From: Bacillota bacterium
GTDB lineage: Bacteria; Bacillota; Clostridia; DSM-8532
DNA: 64,000 nucleotides
Direction: 5' to 3'
Assembly: GCA_023415825.1 (NCBI GenBank)
Contig: JAEZJF010000019.1
Span: 62,001 to 126,000 of the forward strand
Position numbers and translations under genes: made by a program. A model generated the notes under the pieces. That model searched no databases and was not told where the DNA came from. It saw nothing but the letters and a program-made list of their open reading frames with translations. Every line of letters begins with the position of its first letter. The stretch's first letter is position 1. This document shows, in pieces, positions 28,226 through 37,500 of the stretch.

Positions 28226-30394
28226 ATGGATGTTTGGAGCTACAGCCAAAATACATATGACCCGAATGAAACTGTTACCAATGGCAATCGGTTTTTGATA
28301 GGCAACGGTTACATGGGTTATCGCGGGACGATGGACGAGTGGGGTAAGTCAGAGCTCGCAGCTGTCAATCTTGCCGGAGTGTATGACCGCAATGGTGATC
28401 GCTGGCGCGAGCCTGTCAATGCACCGAACGGTTTGTTTTTCAAGCTGTCCGTTGACGGAGAGGCCATGGCTTTAGGTGAGGCGGAACCTCTAAAACATAG
28501 ACAGACCCTGCACTTTCGGCGTGGCGTTCATCAGCGTGAAACAGAATTTCAAAAAGTCATTCTTAAAAGTGAGCGCCTTGTTTCGATGGCACAGCCGCAT
28601 CTTATGGCGTCAAAGGTTATACTGACCTTTAAAGATGATTGTAAAGCTACGGTGGTTACCGGTATCAACACAGATTTATGGGATATCAATGGTCCCCATC
28701 TTTTCAACCATGTACTGAAAACCTTCGATTGCCTGAATGTGACTTCAAAAACCGGAGAGCTTGGCATTGATGTGTCTGTATCACAAAGCCTTATTTCCGA
28801 ATTTCAAGAAGTTATCACCAGCAACAATGAAAACGGCTTATACCGTGCCATCAGCTTCAAGGCTGAAGCGGGCAGGACGTATACTTTTGAGCTTTTTTCA
28901 AGTGTTTACACCTCTCTGGATGGAGGAGATGCGGAAAGGAAAAGCACGGAGCTTGCATTATCAGCAAGCAACACGGGGTTTGCTGATATCCTTGCAGAAC
29001 ATAAAGCTGCCTGGGAAAATTTGTGGCTGTGCTCCGGGATAGTTCTCGAAGGTCATGATATTGATGAGGTACAGCTTGCTTTGAACGCAAGTCTTTATCA
29101 TCTCCATTGCATTGCTCCTCGCCATTCCTCCAGCATGTCAATTCCCGCGCGCGGACTTTCCGGGCAGACCTATAAGGGAGCAATTTTCTGGGATTCGGAG
29201 ATTTTTCTTTTTCCGTTTTTTGTCCACACCGAGCCGCAGCTTGCCAAGACCTTGCTTCGATATCGTATTGACACGCTTCAAGGTGCAATGGCCAAAGCCG
29301 CCGAATACGGATACCGCGGGGCGTTTTATGCCTGGGAAAGCCAGGAAGGCGGTATAGAGGGCTGCACAAACTACAATGTTGTCGACGTTTTCACCCATCG
29401 GCCGGTGAGAACCTATTTCCGCGATAAACAGATCCATATCAGCGGCGACATTGCTTACGCCATTTGGCGATATTTTGAGATTACAGGGGATGAAAGCCTG
29501 CTCTGGGAAGGTGGAGCCGAGGTGATCCTTGAGTGCGCGAGATTCTTTGTTTCCAGGGCTCATGCAAGGCTTGACTCCAATAAAATCGATATTCTGGATG
29601 TCATAGGGCCGGACGAATACCATGAGCGCATCAACAACAACATATTCACAAACCAGATGGCGAAAAATTGTCTCTCCTGTGTGTTGAGGATTGAAAAACA
29701 TTTTGGGGGAGATTCAGCCTTCTTCAGAAATCTGATCAACAGGCTCGGCTTTGAGCACGACCTTGATCTTGTGCGCTCCTTGGAGAGCCAGATTGTCGTT
29801 CCGACAACGGGGACCATTGAACAGTTTGATGGATATTTTGCGATGGAGGATTGTTCACTTGCCGAAGTCAGGGCAAGGCTTTTGGATGATCGGGAATATT
29901 GGGGTTCAGGCAACGGCGTTGCGGCTCATACCCAGATTATCAAGCAAGCCGACGTAATTGCGATGATGGCACTGTATCCATCATTGTTCTCAGACGAAAC
30001 CGTGAAGCAAAACTGGGAGTATTATGAACCGCGAACTGAGCATGGCTCCAGCTTGAGCGCCTGCATGTATGCATTGGCAGCCTGCAGGTTTGGTCGTGCA
30101 GACCTTGCCTGGCAGCATTTTGTCAATTCGGCTTCTATCGATTTACGCGGAGGCGGAAAGCATTGGGCTGGCGAGATTTATATTGGCGGCACTCATCCGG
30201 CAGCGAACGGTGGAGCTTGGATGATTGCTGTATTAGGGTTTGCAGGGCTCAGTGTGCAAAAAGGAGAAATAAGCTTAAAACCTTGTTTGCCGGAACAAAT
30301 TACATCTATGCGATTTCCATTGGCACTAATTTCGGGTAATACAATAAAAAAGACCGTTGTAACAGTGACAAAAGATGCTATTTCAATAGAATAA
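28226..30394 (+). CDS. GH65 disaccharide phosphorylase (2)
   Basis: A 722-residue GH65 protein with the same three-part layout and no signal peptide. Glu464 in IGPDEYHERINNNIFTN is the catalytic acid. An AGAGGAG site precedes ATG 28226. It is 30 nt after the first GH65 but clearly different in sequence and shorter, so the two probably act on different linkages of one imported oligosaccharide family. It ends 4 nt from the convergent lacI gene. No beta-phosphoglucomutase gene is present in the window. Confidence 0.87.
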   Translation: MDVWSYSQNTYDPNETVTNGNRFLIGNGYMGYRGTMDEWGKSELAAVNLAGVYDRNGDRWREPVNAPNGLFFKLSVDGEAMALGEAEPLKHRQTLHFRRGVHQRETEFQKVILKSERLVSMAQPHLMASKVILTFKDDCKATVVTGINTDLWDINGPHLFNHVLKTFDCLNVTSKTGELGIDVSVSQSLISEFQEVITSNNENGLYRAISFKAEAGRTYTFELFSSVYTSLDGGDAERKSTELALSASNTGFADILAEHKAAWENLWLCSGIVLEGHDIDEVQLALNASLYHLHCIAPRHSSSMSIPARGLSGQTYKGAIFWDSEIFLFPFFVHTEPQLAKTLLRYRIDTLQGAMAKAAEYGYRGAFYAWESQEGGIEGCTNYNVVDVFTHRPVRTYFRDKQIHISGDIAYAIWRYFEITGDESLLWEGGAEVILECARFFVSRAHARLDSNKIDILDVIGPDEYHERINNNIFTNQMAKNCLSCVLRIEKHFGGDSAFFRNLINRLGFEHDLDLVRSLESQIVVPTTGTIEQFDGYFAMEDCSLAEVRARLLDDREYWGSGNGVAAHTQIIKQADVIAMMALYPSLFSDETVKQNWEYYEPRTEHGSSLSACMYALAACRFGRADLAWQHFVNSASIDLRGGGKHWAGEIYIGGTHPAANGGAWMIAVLGFAGLSVQKGEISLKPCLPEQITSMRFPLALISGNTIKKTVVTVTKDAISIE

Positions 30395-30398
30395 AGGG

Positions 30399-31409
30399 TT
30401 ATATTCTTCTGACGCTGTCACGCTCTATCAGGCTGACAGGTAAAATCACATTATGGATTTGGCTTTCGTCTTTATTGATCTGTGCAAAGATCATTTCCGT
30501 AGCGATCGCACCTTTTTCTTCTGCATTCTGGTGAATGGTTGTCAGCCGAGGTGAAGTTATCAGACTGAGATAGTTGTCGTCAAATCCGACGATGGACTTG
30601 TCCTTCGGAACACTCAAGCCTATTTCCTGCAAACCGGACATGATGCCGGCAGCCAGGATATCAGCGTTTGCAAAAACGGCTGTAATATCAGGCCGTTGCC
30701 CTAGTCTGATGCCCAGCTTGATTCCCTCGGGAATGGTGATCTCGCCTTGAAACACCAGGTCTGGATTAAAAGACAAATCATATTCTTCCAATGCTTTTTT
30801 ATAACCCTGCAGACGCTGATCGATAACACCGTTTGGCTTGACAGGGGGAGATGCAAAAGCGATCACACGGTGTCCGTGTTCTATAAGGTACTTTGTGGCA
30901 AGGTAGCCCCCCTGCATATCTTCAAGGCCCACATTGTAAACATCGGGCTGGTCGACATAGCTATCGATCAAAGCAAACGGAATTTCGAGGTTGATAACGC
31001 TTTCCAGAAAATCATCCTTAAAAAGGCCAGTCAGAATCAAACCGTCGAGATTCCAGTTCCGGTGTATTGTCTGAAGTCCTTTGGCATCCTCAACCGTACG
31101 CACCATCACAAAGTAGCCTTTTTCACGAACACGCTCCTCGATTCCACTGATGAAAGCATTGTGAAAAGGGTCGACCAAAAAGCCGCCGTTGAGCTTTGGA
31201 ACCAGGTGGTTGATAACGCCTATGATCCTGGACGAATTCTTGGCAAGCGTTCGTGCAGTCAAATTAGGCACATAGTTTTCACGCTGGATGATTTCCTTTA
31301 TGCGTTCAACGAGTTCTTTTGAAACTCTGCACTTTTTCTCATTAATGACGTTTGATACTGTTGTAATACTGACCCCGGCTTCACGGGCAATATCTCTTAA
31401 TGTTATCAA
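30399..31409 (-). CDS. LacI-family repressor of the glycan island (LacI-1)
   Basis: A 336-residue LacI/GalR regulator: N-terminal helix-turn-helix (TLRDIAREAGVSITTVSNVI), hinge (LTARTLAKNSSRIIG) and sugar-binding core (60-336). The start is TTG 31409 with GGAGGT directly upstream and its own promoter 30-55 nt away. It lies at the end of the GH65 operon, in opposite orientation. Three matching LacI-type operators (TTTANCGNTAAA) occur just downstream of -10 boxes at 22.38, 32.47 and 40.06 kb, and none near its own promoter. The effector is likely a disaccharide or sugar phosphate from GH65 metabolism. Confidence 0.9.
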   Translation of the reverse strand: MITLRDIAREAGVSITTVSNVINEKKCRVSKELVERIKEIIQRENYVPNLTARTLAKNSSRIIGVINHLVPKLNGGFLVDPFHNAFISGIEERVREKGYFVMVRTVEDAKGLQTIHRNWNLDGLILTGLFKDDFLESVINLEIPFALIDSYVDQPDVYNVGLEDMQGGYLATKYLIEHGHRVIAFASPPVKPNGVIDQRLQGYKKALEEYDLSFNPDLVFQGEITIPEGIKLGIRLGQRPDITAVFANADILAAGIMSGLQEIGLSVPKDKSIVGFDDNYLSLITSPRLTTIHQNAEEKGAIATEMIFAQINKDESQIHNVILPVSLIERDSVRRI

Positions 31410-31435
31410 AATGTACCTCCGATTATATATTACTA

Positions 31436-31464
31436 ATTGTAAAATATTAAGTGGCTGAATTCAA
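31436..31464 (-). promoter_or_regulatory. Promoter of the LacI-1 gene
   Basis: On the minus strand: TTGAAT (31459-31464), 17 nt, TACAAT (31436-31441). It gives a short leader to the TTG start at 31409. Confidence 0.6.
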
Positions 31465-31484
31465 GAAGAACCCCCGTAAACAAT

Positions 31485-31510
31485 ATGCCGCCCCGGTTGC
31501 AGGGCGGCAT
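31485..31510 (-). terminator. Terminator after the wall-anchored protein gene
   Basis: A 9-bp GC-rich stem (31485-31493 / 31502-31510) is followed on the minus strand by ATTGTTT. It lies between the end of the surface-protein gene and the lacI promoter. Confidence 0.6.
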
Positions 31511-31559
31511 ACAATTTAATAACTGTCAGATGAATCAGCGATTGCTGCTCTTAAACAGG

Positions 31560-32423
31560 CTATTGCGCTTTGACCTTCTTGACACGAAGAGTAATAATAC
31601 CAGCAGCAGCAACCAACATAACGACTAACAGAGACACGATGCCGCTATCAGCTGTTTTGGGATTGGCTGTACCAGATGTAGTTGTAGTTGCGGGGCCTTT
31701 ATCGAAAGCGGCGACTCTGGTCTCAATCTGGCTGGCAAGCTTAGTAAAGTTCTGGTTTGGTACAGGCTTTTTGCCGTTGCCATCGGGAACAGTCCAATAG
31801 AGCTCATCGAGATAAATCGTAGCGCCGTCTTTGATGGCTCTGATGTGGAAGCGGTTGAAAACCTGAGGCATTTTAGAGGCAGCTAGGTCGATCTTCAGGG
31901 TCTGCCATTCAGTTGTAATTTTCGGGTGAGAACCATCAGCGAGGACCAGTTGGTCGAAGTACATGGAATAATTGTCATCGTCTTCTGGAGCGGGGTTGAA
32001 GATCAGAATCTTTTCTTCGCCGCCGACAGCACCTTTGATGGTGATGTTGAAATACTTATAGTCCTGGGCATTTGGGTCGCCCTTTGTTCCTGTAGAATCT
32101 GTGCAGTGAATGTCAAATGCTTCGCCCCAGTTTCCCCAGGTAATGACTTCGCTACCTTCCATTTCAAAGCCGTATACAATTTTCAGGACACCGTCAGTAA
32201 GGGAACATTGCTTGCCCTTGACTTCTCCGGCATTGAAATTATGCCACCAGCACTGCAGGCCAGCGCCGTTGTCGGCGGGCTTGTCATTGGTGCTCATGCC
32301 GCGGGTTGTAGAGAAATTGTCAAAGAGAAAGGCATCGGAAGGGATATTGCCGGCAAATGAGAGCACAGACGTAGATGTCACCAGCATGATTACTAAGACA
32401 GTGATTGCAATAATCTTTTTCAT
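31560..32423 (-). CDS. Cell-wall-anchored carbohydrate-binding-like protein
   Basis: A 287-residue secreted protein. The start at 32423 (ATG) follows GGGAGG by 7 nt; an ATG at 32438 precedes that ribosome site and is rejected. A signal peptide (~1-25) precedes a ~190-residue beta-rich domain (FLFDNFSTTRG ... YLDELYWTVPDG) resembling jelly-roll carbohydrate-binding modules. The C-terminus is a sorting signal: NPKTADSG, a hydrophobic helix (~20 residues) and a basic tail RVKKVKAQ. A class B sortase is encoded 5 kb downstream and is the obvious candidate to anchor it. It is controlled by LacI-1 site B and a near-consensus promoter. No catalytic motif is seen; glycan capture at the surface is inferred. 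Confidence 0.72.
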   Translation of the reverse strand: MKKIIAITVLVIMLVTSTSVLSFAGNIPSDAFLFDNFSTTRGMSTNDKPADNGAGLQCWWHNFNAGEVKGKQCSLTDGVLKIVYGFEMEGSEVITWGNWGEAFDIHCTDSTGTKGDPNAQDYKYFNITIKGAVGGEEKILIFNPAPEDDDNYSMYFDQLVLADGSHPKITTEWQTLKIDLAASKMPQVFNRFHIRAIKDGATIYLDELYWTVPDGNGKKPVPNQNFTKLASQIETRVAAFDKGPATTTTSGTANPKTADSGIVSLLVVMLVAAAGIITLRVKKVKAQ

Positions 32424-32469
32424 AGATAATCCTCCCATGGATAATTTTGTTTACCGTACAGCCACATTA

Positions 32470-32485
32470 AGTTTAGCGGTAAACT
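32470..32485. promoter_or_regulatory. LacI-1 operator, site B
   Basis: AGTTTAGCGGTAAACT, core TTTANCGNTAAA at 32472-32483, begins 8-10 nt after the -10 box of the minus-strand promoter. It has the same outer arms (AGTTTA / TAAACT) as site A. Confidence 0.65.
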
Positions 32486-32493
32486 TTGACCTC

Positions 32494-32522
32494 AGTATAG
32501 CAAATGCTGGATAGACTGTCAA
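32494..32522 (-). promoter_or_regulatory. Near-consensus promoter of the wall-anchored protein
   Basis: On the minus strand: TTGACA (32517-32522), 17 nt, TATACT (32494-32499). One base from consensus, so expression should be strong when LacI-1 is released. Confidence 0.75.
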
Positions 32523-32563
32523 TACTATAGTCAAGTTTTTTTCGTCGTATTAAACTAAAAAGG

Positions 32564-32592
32564 TTGCGTCATAAAAAGCATTATGGTACAAT
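32564..32592 (+). promoter_or_regulatory. Promoter of the beta-helix glycosidase gene
   Basis: TTGCGT (32564-32569), 17 nt, TACAAT (32587-32592), diverging from the surface-protein promoter. It places the transcript start after 32583 and supports the ATG at 32652 as the real start. Confidence 0.6.
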
Positions 32593-32651
32593 ATGAACAA
32601 GTTAAACGCTCAACTAAAAGCCTCTATTCGTGTCATTCAAGGAGAATCGAT

Positions 32652-34775
32652 ATGAAGCAAAAAAATAACATTTCCCAACTGATTATTCTTGGAATTCTTG
32701 TCTTTGCCATTGTCGCATTCGCCGCTTTTCGGCTTTTTGCGCCCAGTATGGCTACCAGGGCAAATTCCACACCTTCCCCAAAGAGGATCGAAGAAAATGT
32801 ACCCCAGGGATCTCCAGCGATGCTGACTCTCTATGATGCACCTAAAACGATAACCGCTTCGACTGACGCTACGATGACCGTTGAAGGTCAACCGGTATTT
32901 GTCTATGATGCCGTGGTCAATAACACACATGCCTGGAGTAAAACACCAAAGCTTTCATCGACTCCGATGGCGTATTTCGATTTTGAGGGTGAGGTTATAG
33001 TCGACATACTGATGACCGGCCTGGCCAATCCGATCAAGTCTGCAGTAGTTTCGCCTGTTTCAGCAGGTGTTCAGGCCGAAGTCAAGGATAGACATGTCAG
33101 GTTCACACTGTCCAAACCCGGTCAATACACCGTACAGTTCAACGAGTCTGCCAACAAAGCTATGCATATTTTTGCCAATCCGCTTGAAAAAGATATCCCT
33201 GACAAAAACGATCCCAACGTCATTTTTATAGAGCCTGGTGACTGGGAAATTGAGAGCCTGGTACTAAAGGACAATCAGACACTTTACCTGGCCGGCGGTG
33301 CGATATTGCGCGGTTCAGTCATTGCCGACAATGCAAAGAATGTGTCCATCCGCGGCAGGGGAATGATTGATGGGTCACTTCACGAATCGTGGGTCTCACA
33401 AGGCGAATACGCCAGAGTACCGATTGATTTCCGCAATTCGCGGAATATAAAGGTCGAGGGTATTATCATCCACAATTCAAATGCCTGGTGCTTCAATTCT
33501 TACCAATCCGACGGCGCAGAAATCTCAAATGTCAAAATCATTTCAGCGCGTCCTAACGGCGACGGTTTTACTTTTCAGTCATGTCTGAATTACAACGTCA
33601 AGGACTGCTTTGTGCGCAGCTGGGATGACTCACTCGTTGTGAAAAATTATGGTACGAACTCAGACAAAATTACCTTTGACAACGTGCAGATCTGGACAGA
33701 TCTGGCCCAGTCCTGTGAAATCGGATATGAAACCAACAAGGGCAAAACTAACGATTCCAAGATTACAAACATCACCTTTAAGAATATCACAGTACTCTAT
33801 AACTTCCACAAGCCGGTGCTATCCATCCATAACTCCGATGACGCGCTTATTCAAAATGTTACATATAGCAATATCGTCGTTGAAAATGCTTTGATGGGCA
33901 AAGGAGATGCTGGGGATAACAATCAGCTCATCGACTTCTACATCGCCGCAAGCGGTTGGTCATCGACGGCAAACCGCGGTAAAATCAAAGATGTTCTGGT
34001 TGAGAATCTTAATGTCCTTAAATCGGACTCGGGTGTCACACCCCCGTCCCGTATTTACGGATATGATGAAGAGCATATGATCGAAAACGTGGCCATAAAA
34101 AATGTTGTCATCAACGGAAAGAAAATCACTGATCAAAAGGATCTCAAGGTAAAAATCAATGCATACACCGCCAATATTAGCGTTGTCAGCCTAAATACAA
34201 GTTCCCAGACTCCTGCGACACCTGACCCTGTGGCTACCGGAAATAACTATACAAAGCCGGCGCCCGTGGTTAAACATGTTACCACGCCAGATCAGTCTAA
34301 AGCTGAAGTTCCTGCAGGCTTTAAAAAGGCTGAGCCGGTGATACCCAAGCTGCCTTCCGGCGAAAACCTGGCTCTGAACAAACCCGTCGAGAGCGGTCTG
34401 CATACCGATGTCTATGTGACGAAAAACGTAAATGACGGCAAGGTACTGACATACTGGGAAGGTGCCGCTTTCCCGAATACCATGAAGATCGACCTTTCGG
34501 GAACCTACAAAGTAAAAACAGCGGTTGTAATGTTGAACCCCGCAGCGATTTGGGGTCCGCGCACCCAGACCTTTGAGATTCAGGTCAGTACCGATGGAAA
34601 GAACTTTACGACGGCTGTGCCGTCAACACAATATCAGTTTGATCCTCAGACAGGCAATTTGGTCATCATCGATTTTGCTGCAATCGACGCTGCTTATGTA
34701 CAGTTTGTCTTCACACAGAATTCCGGAACATTCGAAAAAGGCGCTCAGGCTGCTGAAATCTGTATCTACGAGTGA
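32652..34775 (+). CDS. Secreted beta-helix glycoside hydrolase (GH49/GH28-like) with discoidin domain
   Basis: A 707-residue protein with an N-terminal signal anchor (IILGILVFAIVAFAAF, ~8-27). A beta-sandwich (~55-170) is followed by a right-handed beta-helix (~185-500). The helix carries NGDGFTF and, about 20 residues on, SWDDSLVVKNY; this D...DD pattern is that of GH49 dextranase/isopullulanase-type and GH28 polygalacturonase-type active sites. A Pro/Thr-rich linker leads to a C-terminal F5/8 type C domain (from GENLALNKPVES). AAGGAG lies 7 nt before ATG 32652. With two GH65 phosphorylases nearby, an alpha-glucan such as dextran is a reasonable substrate, but GH28-type activity cannot be excluded. 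Confidence 0.72.
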   Translation: MKQKNNISQLIILGILVFAIVAFAAFRLFAPSMATRANSTPSPKRIEENVPQGSPAMLTLYDAPKTITASTDATMTVEGQPVFVYDAVVNNTHAWSKTPKLSSTPMAYFDFEGEVIVDILMTGLANPIKSAVVSPVSAGVQAEVKDRHVRFTLSKPGQYTVQFNESANKAMHIFANPLEKDIPDKNDPNVIFIEPGDWEIESLVLKDNQTLYLAGGAILRGSVIADNAKNVSIRGRGMIDGSLHESWVSQGEYARVPIDFRNSRNIKVEGIIIHNSNAWCFNSYQSDGAEISNVKIISARPNGDGFTFQSCLNYNVKDCFVRSWDDSLVVKNYGTNSDKITFDNVQIWTDLAQSCEIGYETNKGKTNDSKITNITFKNITVLYNFHKPVLSIHNSDDALIQNVTYSNIVVENALMGKGDAGDNNQLIDFYIAASGWSSTANRGKIKDVLVENLNVLKSDSGVTPPSRIYGYDEEHMIENVAIKNVVINGKKITDQKDLKVKINAYTANISVVSLNTSSQTPATPDPVATGNNYTKPAPVVKHVTTPDQSKAEVPAGFKKAEPVIPKLPSGENLALNKPVESGLHTDVYVTKNVNDGKVLTYWEGAAFPNTMKIDLSGTYKVKTAVVMLNPAAIWGPRTQTFEIQVSTDGKNFTTAVPSTQYQFDPQTGNLVIIDFAAIDAAYVQFVFTQNSGTFEKGAQAAEICIYE

Positions 34776-34797
34776 TTAACGCCGTTGCGGAGGAACT

Positions 34798-34871
34798 ATA
34801 CGGGGATCAAGGAAAAAGATTTATCCTCAAAGTCGAAAATGAGGAGTCTATTCCAAAATCCCCGTATTTTT
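34798..34871 (+). terminator. Large branched terminator-like hairpin
   Basis: The outer stem ATACGGGGAT / ATCCCCGTAT (34798-34807 / 34858-34867) is followed by TTTT, and encloses an inner stem TCCTCA / TGAGGA (34824-34829 / 34840-34845). It follows the beta-helix gene. The unusually large enclosed region could have a regulatory role. Confidence 0.55.
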
Positions 34872-34918
34872 GCATCTAGCAGCGATATAATCCACCATAT
34901 AAGCGAAAAAGGAGACGC

Positions 34919-35815
34919 ATGTATACTTATTCATTCTTAGACAAAATCCTGCTGGTTTTTTATAATTCAGGGTATTTGCTTCTGGAATTGGCGCCTTATA
35001 TGGTTGTCGGCGTTATTATAGGAGAGCTTTTAAAGTTTACGTCATGGACCGAGCTGATGGTTAAGGGGCTCGGAAAGTCACCAGTGCTGTCAGTCTTATT
35101 TGCAGCCGTACTGGGAGCAGTTTCGCCCTTATGCACCTACGGCACGATTCCGGTCGTTCTACAATTGTACCGGGCGGGAATTAACATATCGCCTTTGATT
35201 ACGTTTCTCGCGGTGTCCTCAATGATGAATCCCCAGTTGTTTTTCATCACATGGGGCGGTCTCGGGGCCGAGATAGCGTTGGTGAGGCTGCTAGCCGTAC
35301 TTGCTTTCGGCTTTGTCCTCGGAATGATTCTCTACCGGATACCCATTCGTTTGATTGTAAACTCCGGGGTTAAAACAGACTTTACAAATGGCAGGAAAGA
35401 AACTCTTGTGGGCAAGTTCAACACAAGAACTCTTTTCCGAAATTGCGTAAAAACCATACAATTTATCGGTTTCTACATGGTAATGGGCGCTATACTCAGC
35501 GCTGTTATTGATGTTTTCATACCGAAAGCCTGGCTGCAGGGCGTTTTTGCGGGCAACAGCTTCTTTGCTGTTCTTAAGGCCGCTTTTATGGGAGTGCCGC
35601 TATATGCATGCGGAGGCGGGGTAATAGCCGTTATCAGAGAGTTTATGAGCGCGGGCATGGGCAAAGGGGCGGCTATGGCTTTTCTCCTGGTAGGCCCGGC
35701 AACGCGGATAACACCTTTGATGGCTCTTGCCGCCATTCTGCGGCCAATATTCATAGTTCTTTATACGCTGCTGCTGATAGCATACTCTTTACTGATAGGC
35801 ATGATATATCACTGA
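34919..35815 (+). CDS. Putative permease (ArsP / DUF318 family)
   Basis: A 298-residue integral membrane protein with ~8 helices, in two similar halves separated by a cytoplasmic loop. The first-half motif SPLCTYGTIPVVLQLY corresponds to the SPLCSCG motif of the permease family PF03773, with Tyr replacing the second Cys; the second half has YACGGGVIAVIREF. AAAAGGAG precedes the ATG. Family members move arsenicals or unknown organic anions. Here it sits between a glycosidase and a DUF362 protein, so the substrate is unclear. Confidence 0.7.
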   Translation: MYTYSFLDKILLVFYNSGYLLLELAPYMVVGVIIGELLKFTSWTELMVKGLGKSPVLSVLFAAVLGAVSPLCTYGTIPVVLQLYRAGINISPLITFLAVSSMMNPQLFFITWGGLGAEIALVRLLAVLAFGFVLGMILYRIPIRLIVNSGVKTDFTNGRKETLVGKFNTRTLFRNCVKTIQFIGFYMVMGAILSAVIDVFIPKAWLQGVFAGNSFFAVLKAAFMGVPLYACGGGVIAVIREFMSAGMGKGAAMAFLLVGPATRITPLMALAAILRPIFIVLYTLLLIAYSLLIGMIYH

Positions 35816-35888
35816 TGTTATGCGATCCGCATCTAAAAGATATCAACCGGATCGATATTGTTTAGGAAGAATAGAAGGGTGGATTTAT

Positions 35889-37391
35889 ATGAAAGCAAAT
35901 CCGAAGAAGTTCAGACTAATCATTCTTATCGTCGCATTATGCCTGATTGCAGCCGTCACCCTGGCGTTCAACATGGGTTTTATCAAATTGAATCCCCAGT
36001 ATCAGGCCGTTAACAGCCAAACTCCAGGCAATACGCCAGCTGTCAGCGGGGAGCCGTCAATGTCTCCGTCGGTCAGCGCACAGCCGACAGCGCACTTTCC
36101 CAGCGGTATTTCCATGGTATCGGTTGTTCAGGCAAAGACCGCAAAGGCCGAGGATATTCAATACGAAGAGATAAAGATGATGGTAACTGATGCCGTAAAT
36201 ATGGCCGGAGGGTTCGAAGGCCTTATTAAAAATAATATGACGGTTGTCATCAAGCCTAATCTGGTCACCCCCATCGACTATACCCTCCCCGGTTGGAAAG
36301 GAAAACCGCTTGCTCCCGAAGTGAACGGGACAACAACCGATTATCGGGTTGCCAGAGCTGTGGTCGAGCTTGTAAGGCAGTATAATCCGGACGGCAAGGT
36401 ATATATCATGGAAGGTTCGGCTTTCCCGACAAAAGAGTGCATGCAGCAGCTGAACTACACTCCCGAATACATACCGGGCGTTGACGAGTTCATCGCAATC
36501 GAAGAGGATAGCGGTAAGTGGAGGGATTACGACTCGCCGGGAATCGTCAAGGTTCCTGTATCGGGCGGCCTTCTTATCGATGAAGTCTATATGAATAAAA
36601 AGTATAAAGAGGCCGACATCGTCATAAGCGTTCCGGTTTTAAAGACCCATTGGACCGAAGTCGTATCCGGAAGTGTCAAGAACGTGGGAATCGGCGCCAC
36701 TCCCGCAACCATATACGGCGGGACGCAATACATGAGTCTTAACAGAACGGGAAGCCTCGATCATGATAAAACCAAACTCGACAAATGGATTCACGATTTC
36801 TTCGCTGCAAGACCTGTAGATTTTGCCATCATCGAAGGGCTTCAGGGAATTCAGAATGGCCCGACACCTTGCTTTGACCAAACCGGTACTTCCGATATCA
36901 AGATGGATCAAATGAACACCCGTGTCATCGTGGCAAGTCGCGACTGTGTTGCCGCCGATACCATCGAATCCCTCATCATGGAATGGGATCCCGCTGCGGT
37001 TGGATATCTGGGACACTTAGAGAATAGCGGGCTCGGGAACTGCGACGTTTCCAACATCCGCGTGATTGGAAAACAAGTTGACGAAGTAAGAAAAGATTTT
37101 AAGGGAACTGCTCCCGAAGGTAAATTCACCGATCTGGCAGCTCCTGAAGTTACCATTCACAAAACTGAGATGACCGCCGACGGCCTGAGCATTCAGATGG
37201 CCGTTTCGACAGATACCGCCAAGGTTGAGGTATACATGAAAGGTCAATATGTCATGACTGATATCCCGAAAGACCCGGGTAATTATACCCTCCTCATCAA
37301 GGGCGTAAAGGAATCCGATCCGACCAACGATATTGTTATTGAGGTTTATGACAAGTACTTGAACCGGACCGTAAAGCAGATTCGCGTTTAG
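35889..37391 (+). CDS. DUF362-domain exported/membrane-anchored protein
   Basis: 500 residues from ATG 35889 (AAGGGTGG upstream; the frame is open from 35820, but those residues precede the ribosome site and signal). A signal anchor (~10-32) is followed by a low-complexity Pro/Ser/Thr stretch and the DUF362 domain (~85-410), with VVIKPNLVTP near its start and VPVLKTHWTEVVSGSVKN in the middle. A short beta-sandwich closes the protein. The ferredoxin segments found in some DUF362 proteins are absent. Its placement directly before the sortase suggests a cell-envelope role, which is unproven. Confidence 0.75.
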   Translation: MKANPKKFRLIILIVALCLIAAVTLAFNMGFIKLNPQYQAVNSQTPGNTPAVSGEPSMSPSVSAQPTAHFPSGISMVSVVQAKTAKAEDIQYEEIKMMVTDAVNMAGGFEGLIKNNMTVVIKPNLVTPIDYTLPGWKGKPLAPEVNGTTTDYRVARAVVELVRQYNPDGKVYIMEGSAFPTKECMQQLNYTPEYIPGVDEFIAIEEDSGKWRDYDSPGIVKVPVSGGLLIDEVYMNKKYKEADIVISVPVLKTHWTEVVSGSVKNVGIGATPATIYGGTQYMSLNRTGSLDHDKTKLDKWIHDFFAARPVDFAIIEGLQGIQNGPTPCFDQTGTSDIKMDQMNTRVIVASRDCVAADTIESLIMEWDPAAVGYLGHLENSGLGNCDVSNIRVIGKQVDEVRKDFKGTAPEGKFTDLAAPEVTIHKTEMTADGLSIQMAVSTDTAKVEVYMKGQYVMTDIPKDPGNYTLLIKGVKESDPTNDIVIEVYDKYLNRTVKQIRV

Positions 37392-37500
37392 AAGCTGCAA
37401 AAAAATGAAAAATGCATGAACCCCGCATGTCCGCGTTGTATAATGGAATTGTCAATAATAATGCATTGGTCTGATTTTTAGAGGGGAATAAGTTAAGTTT

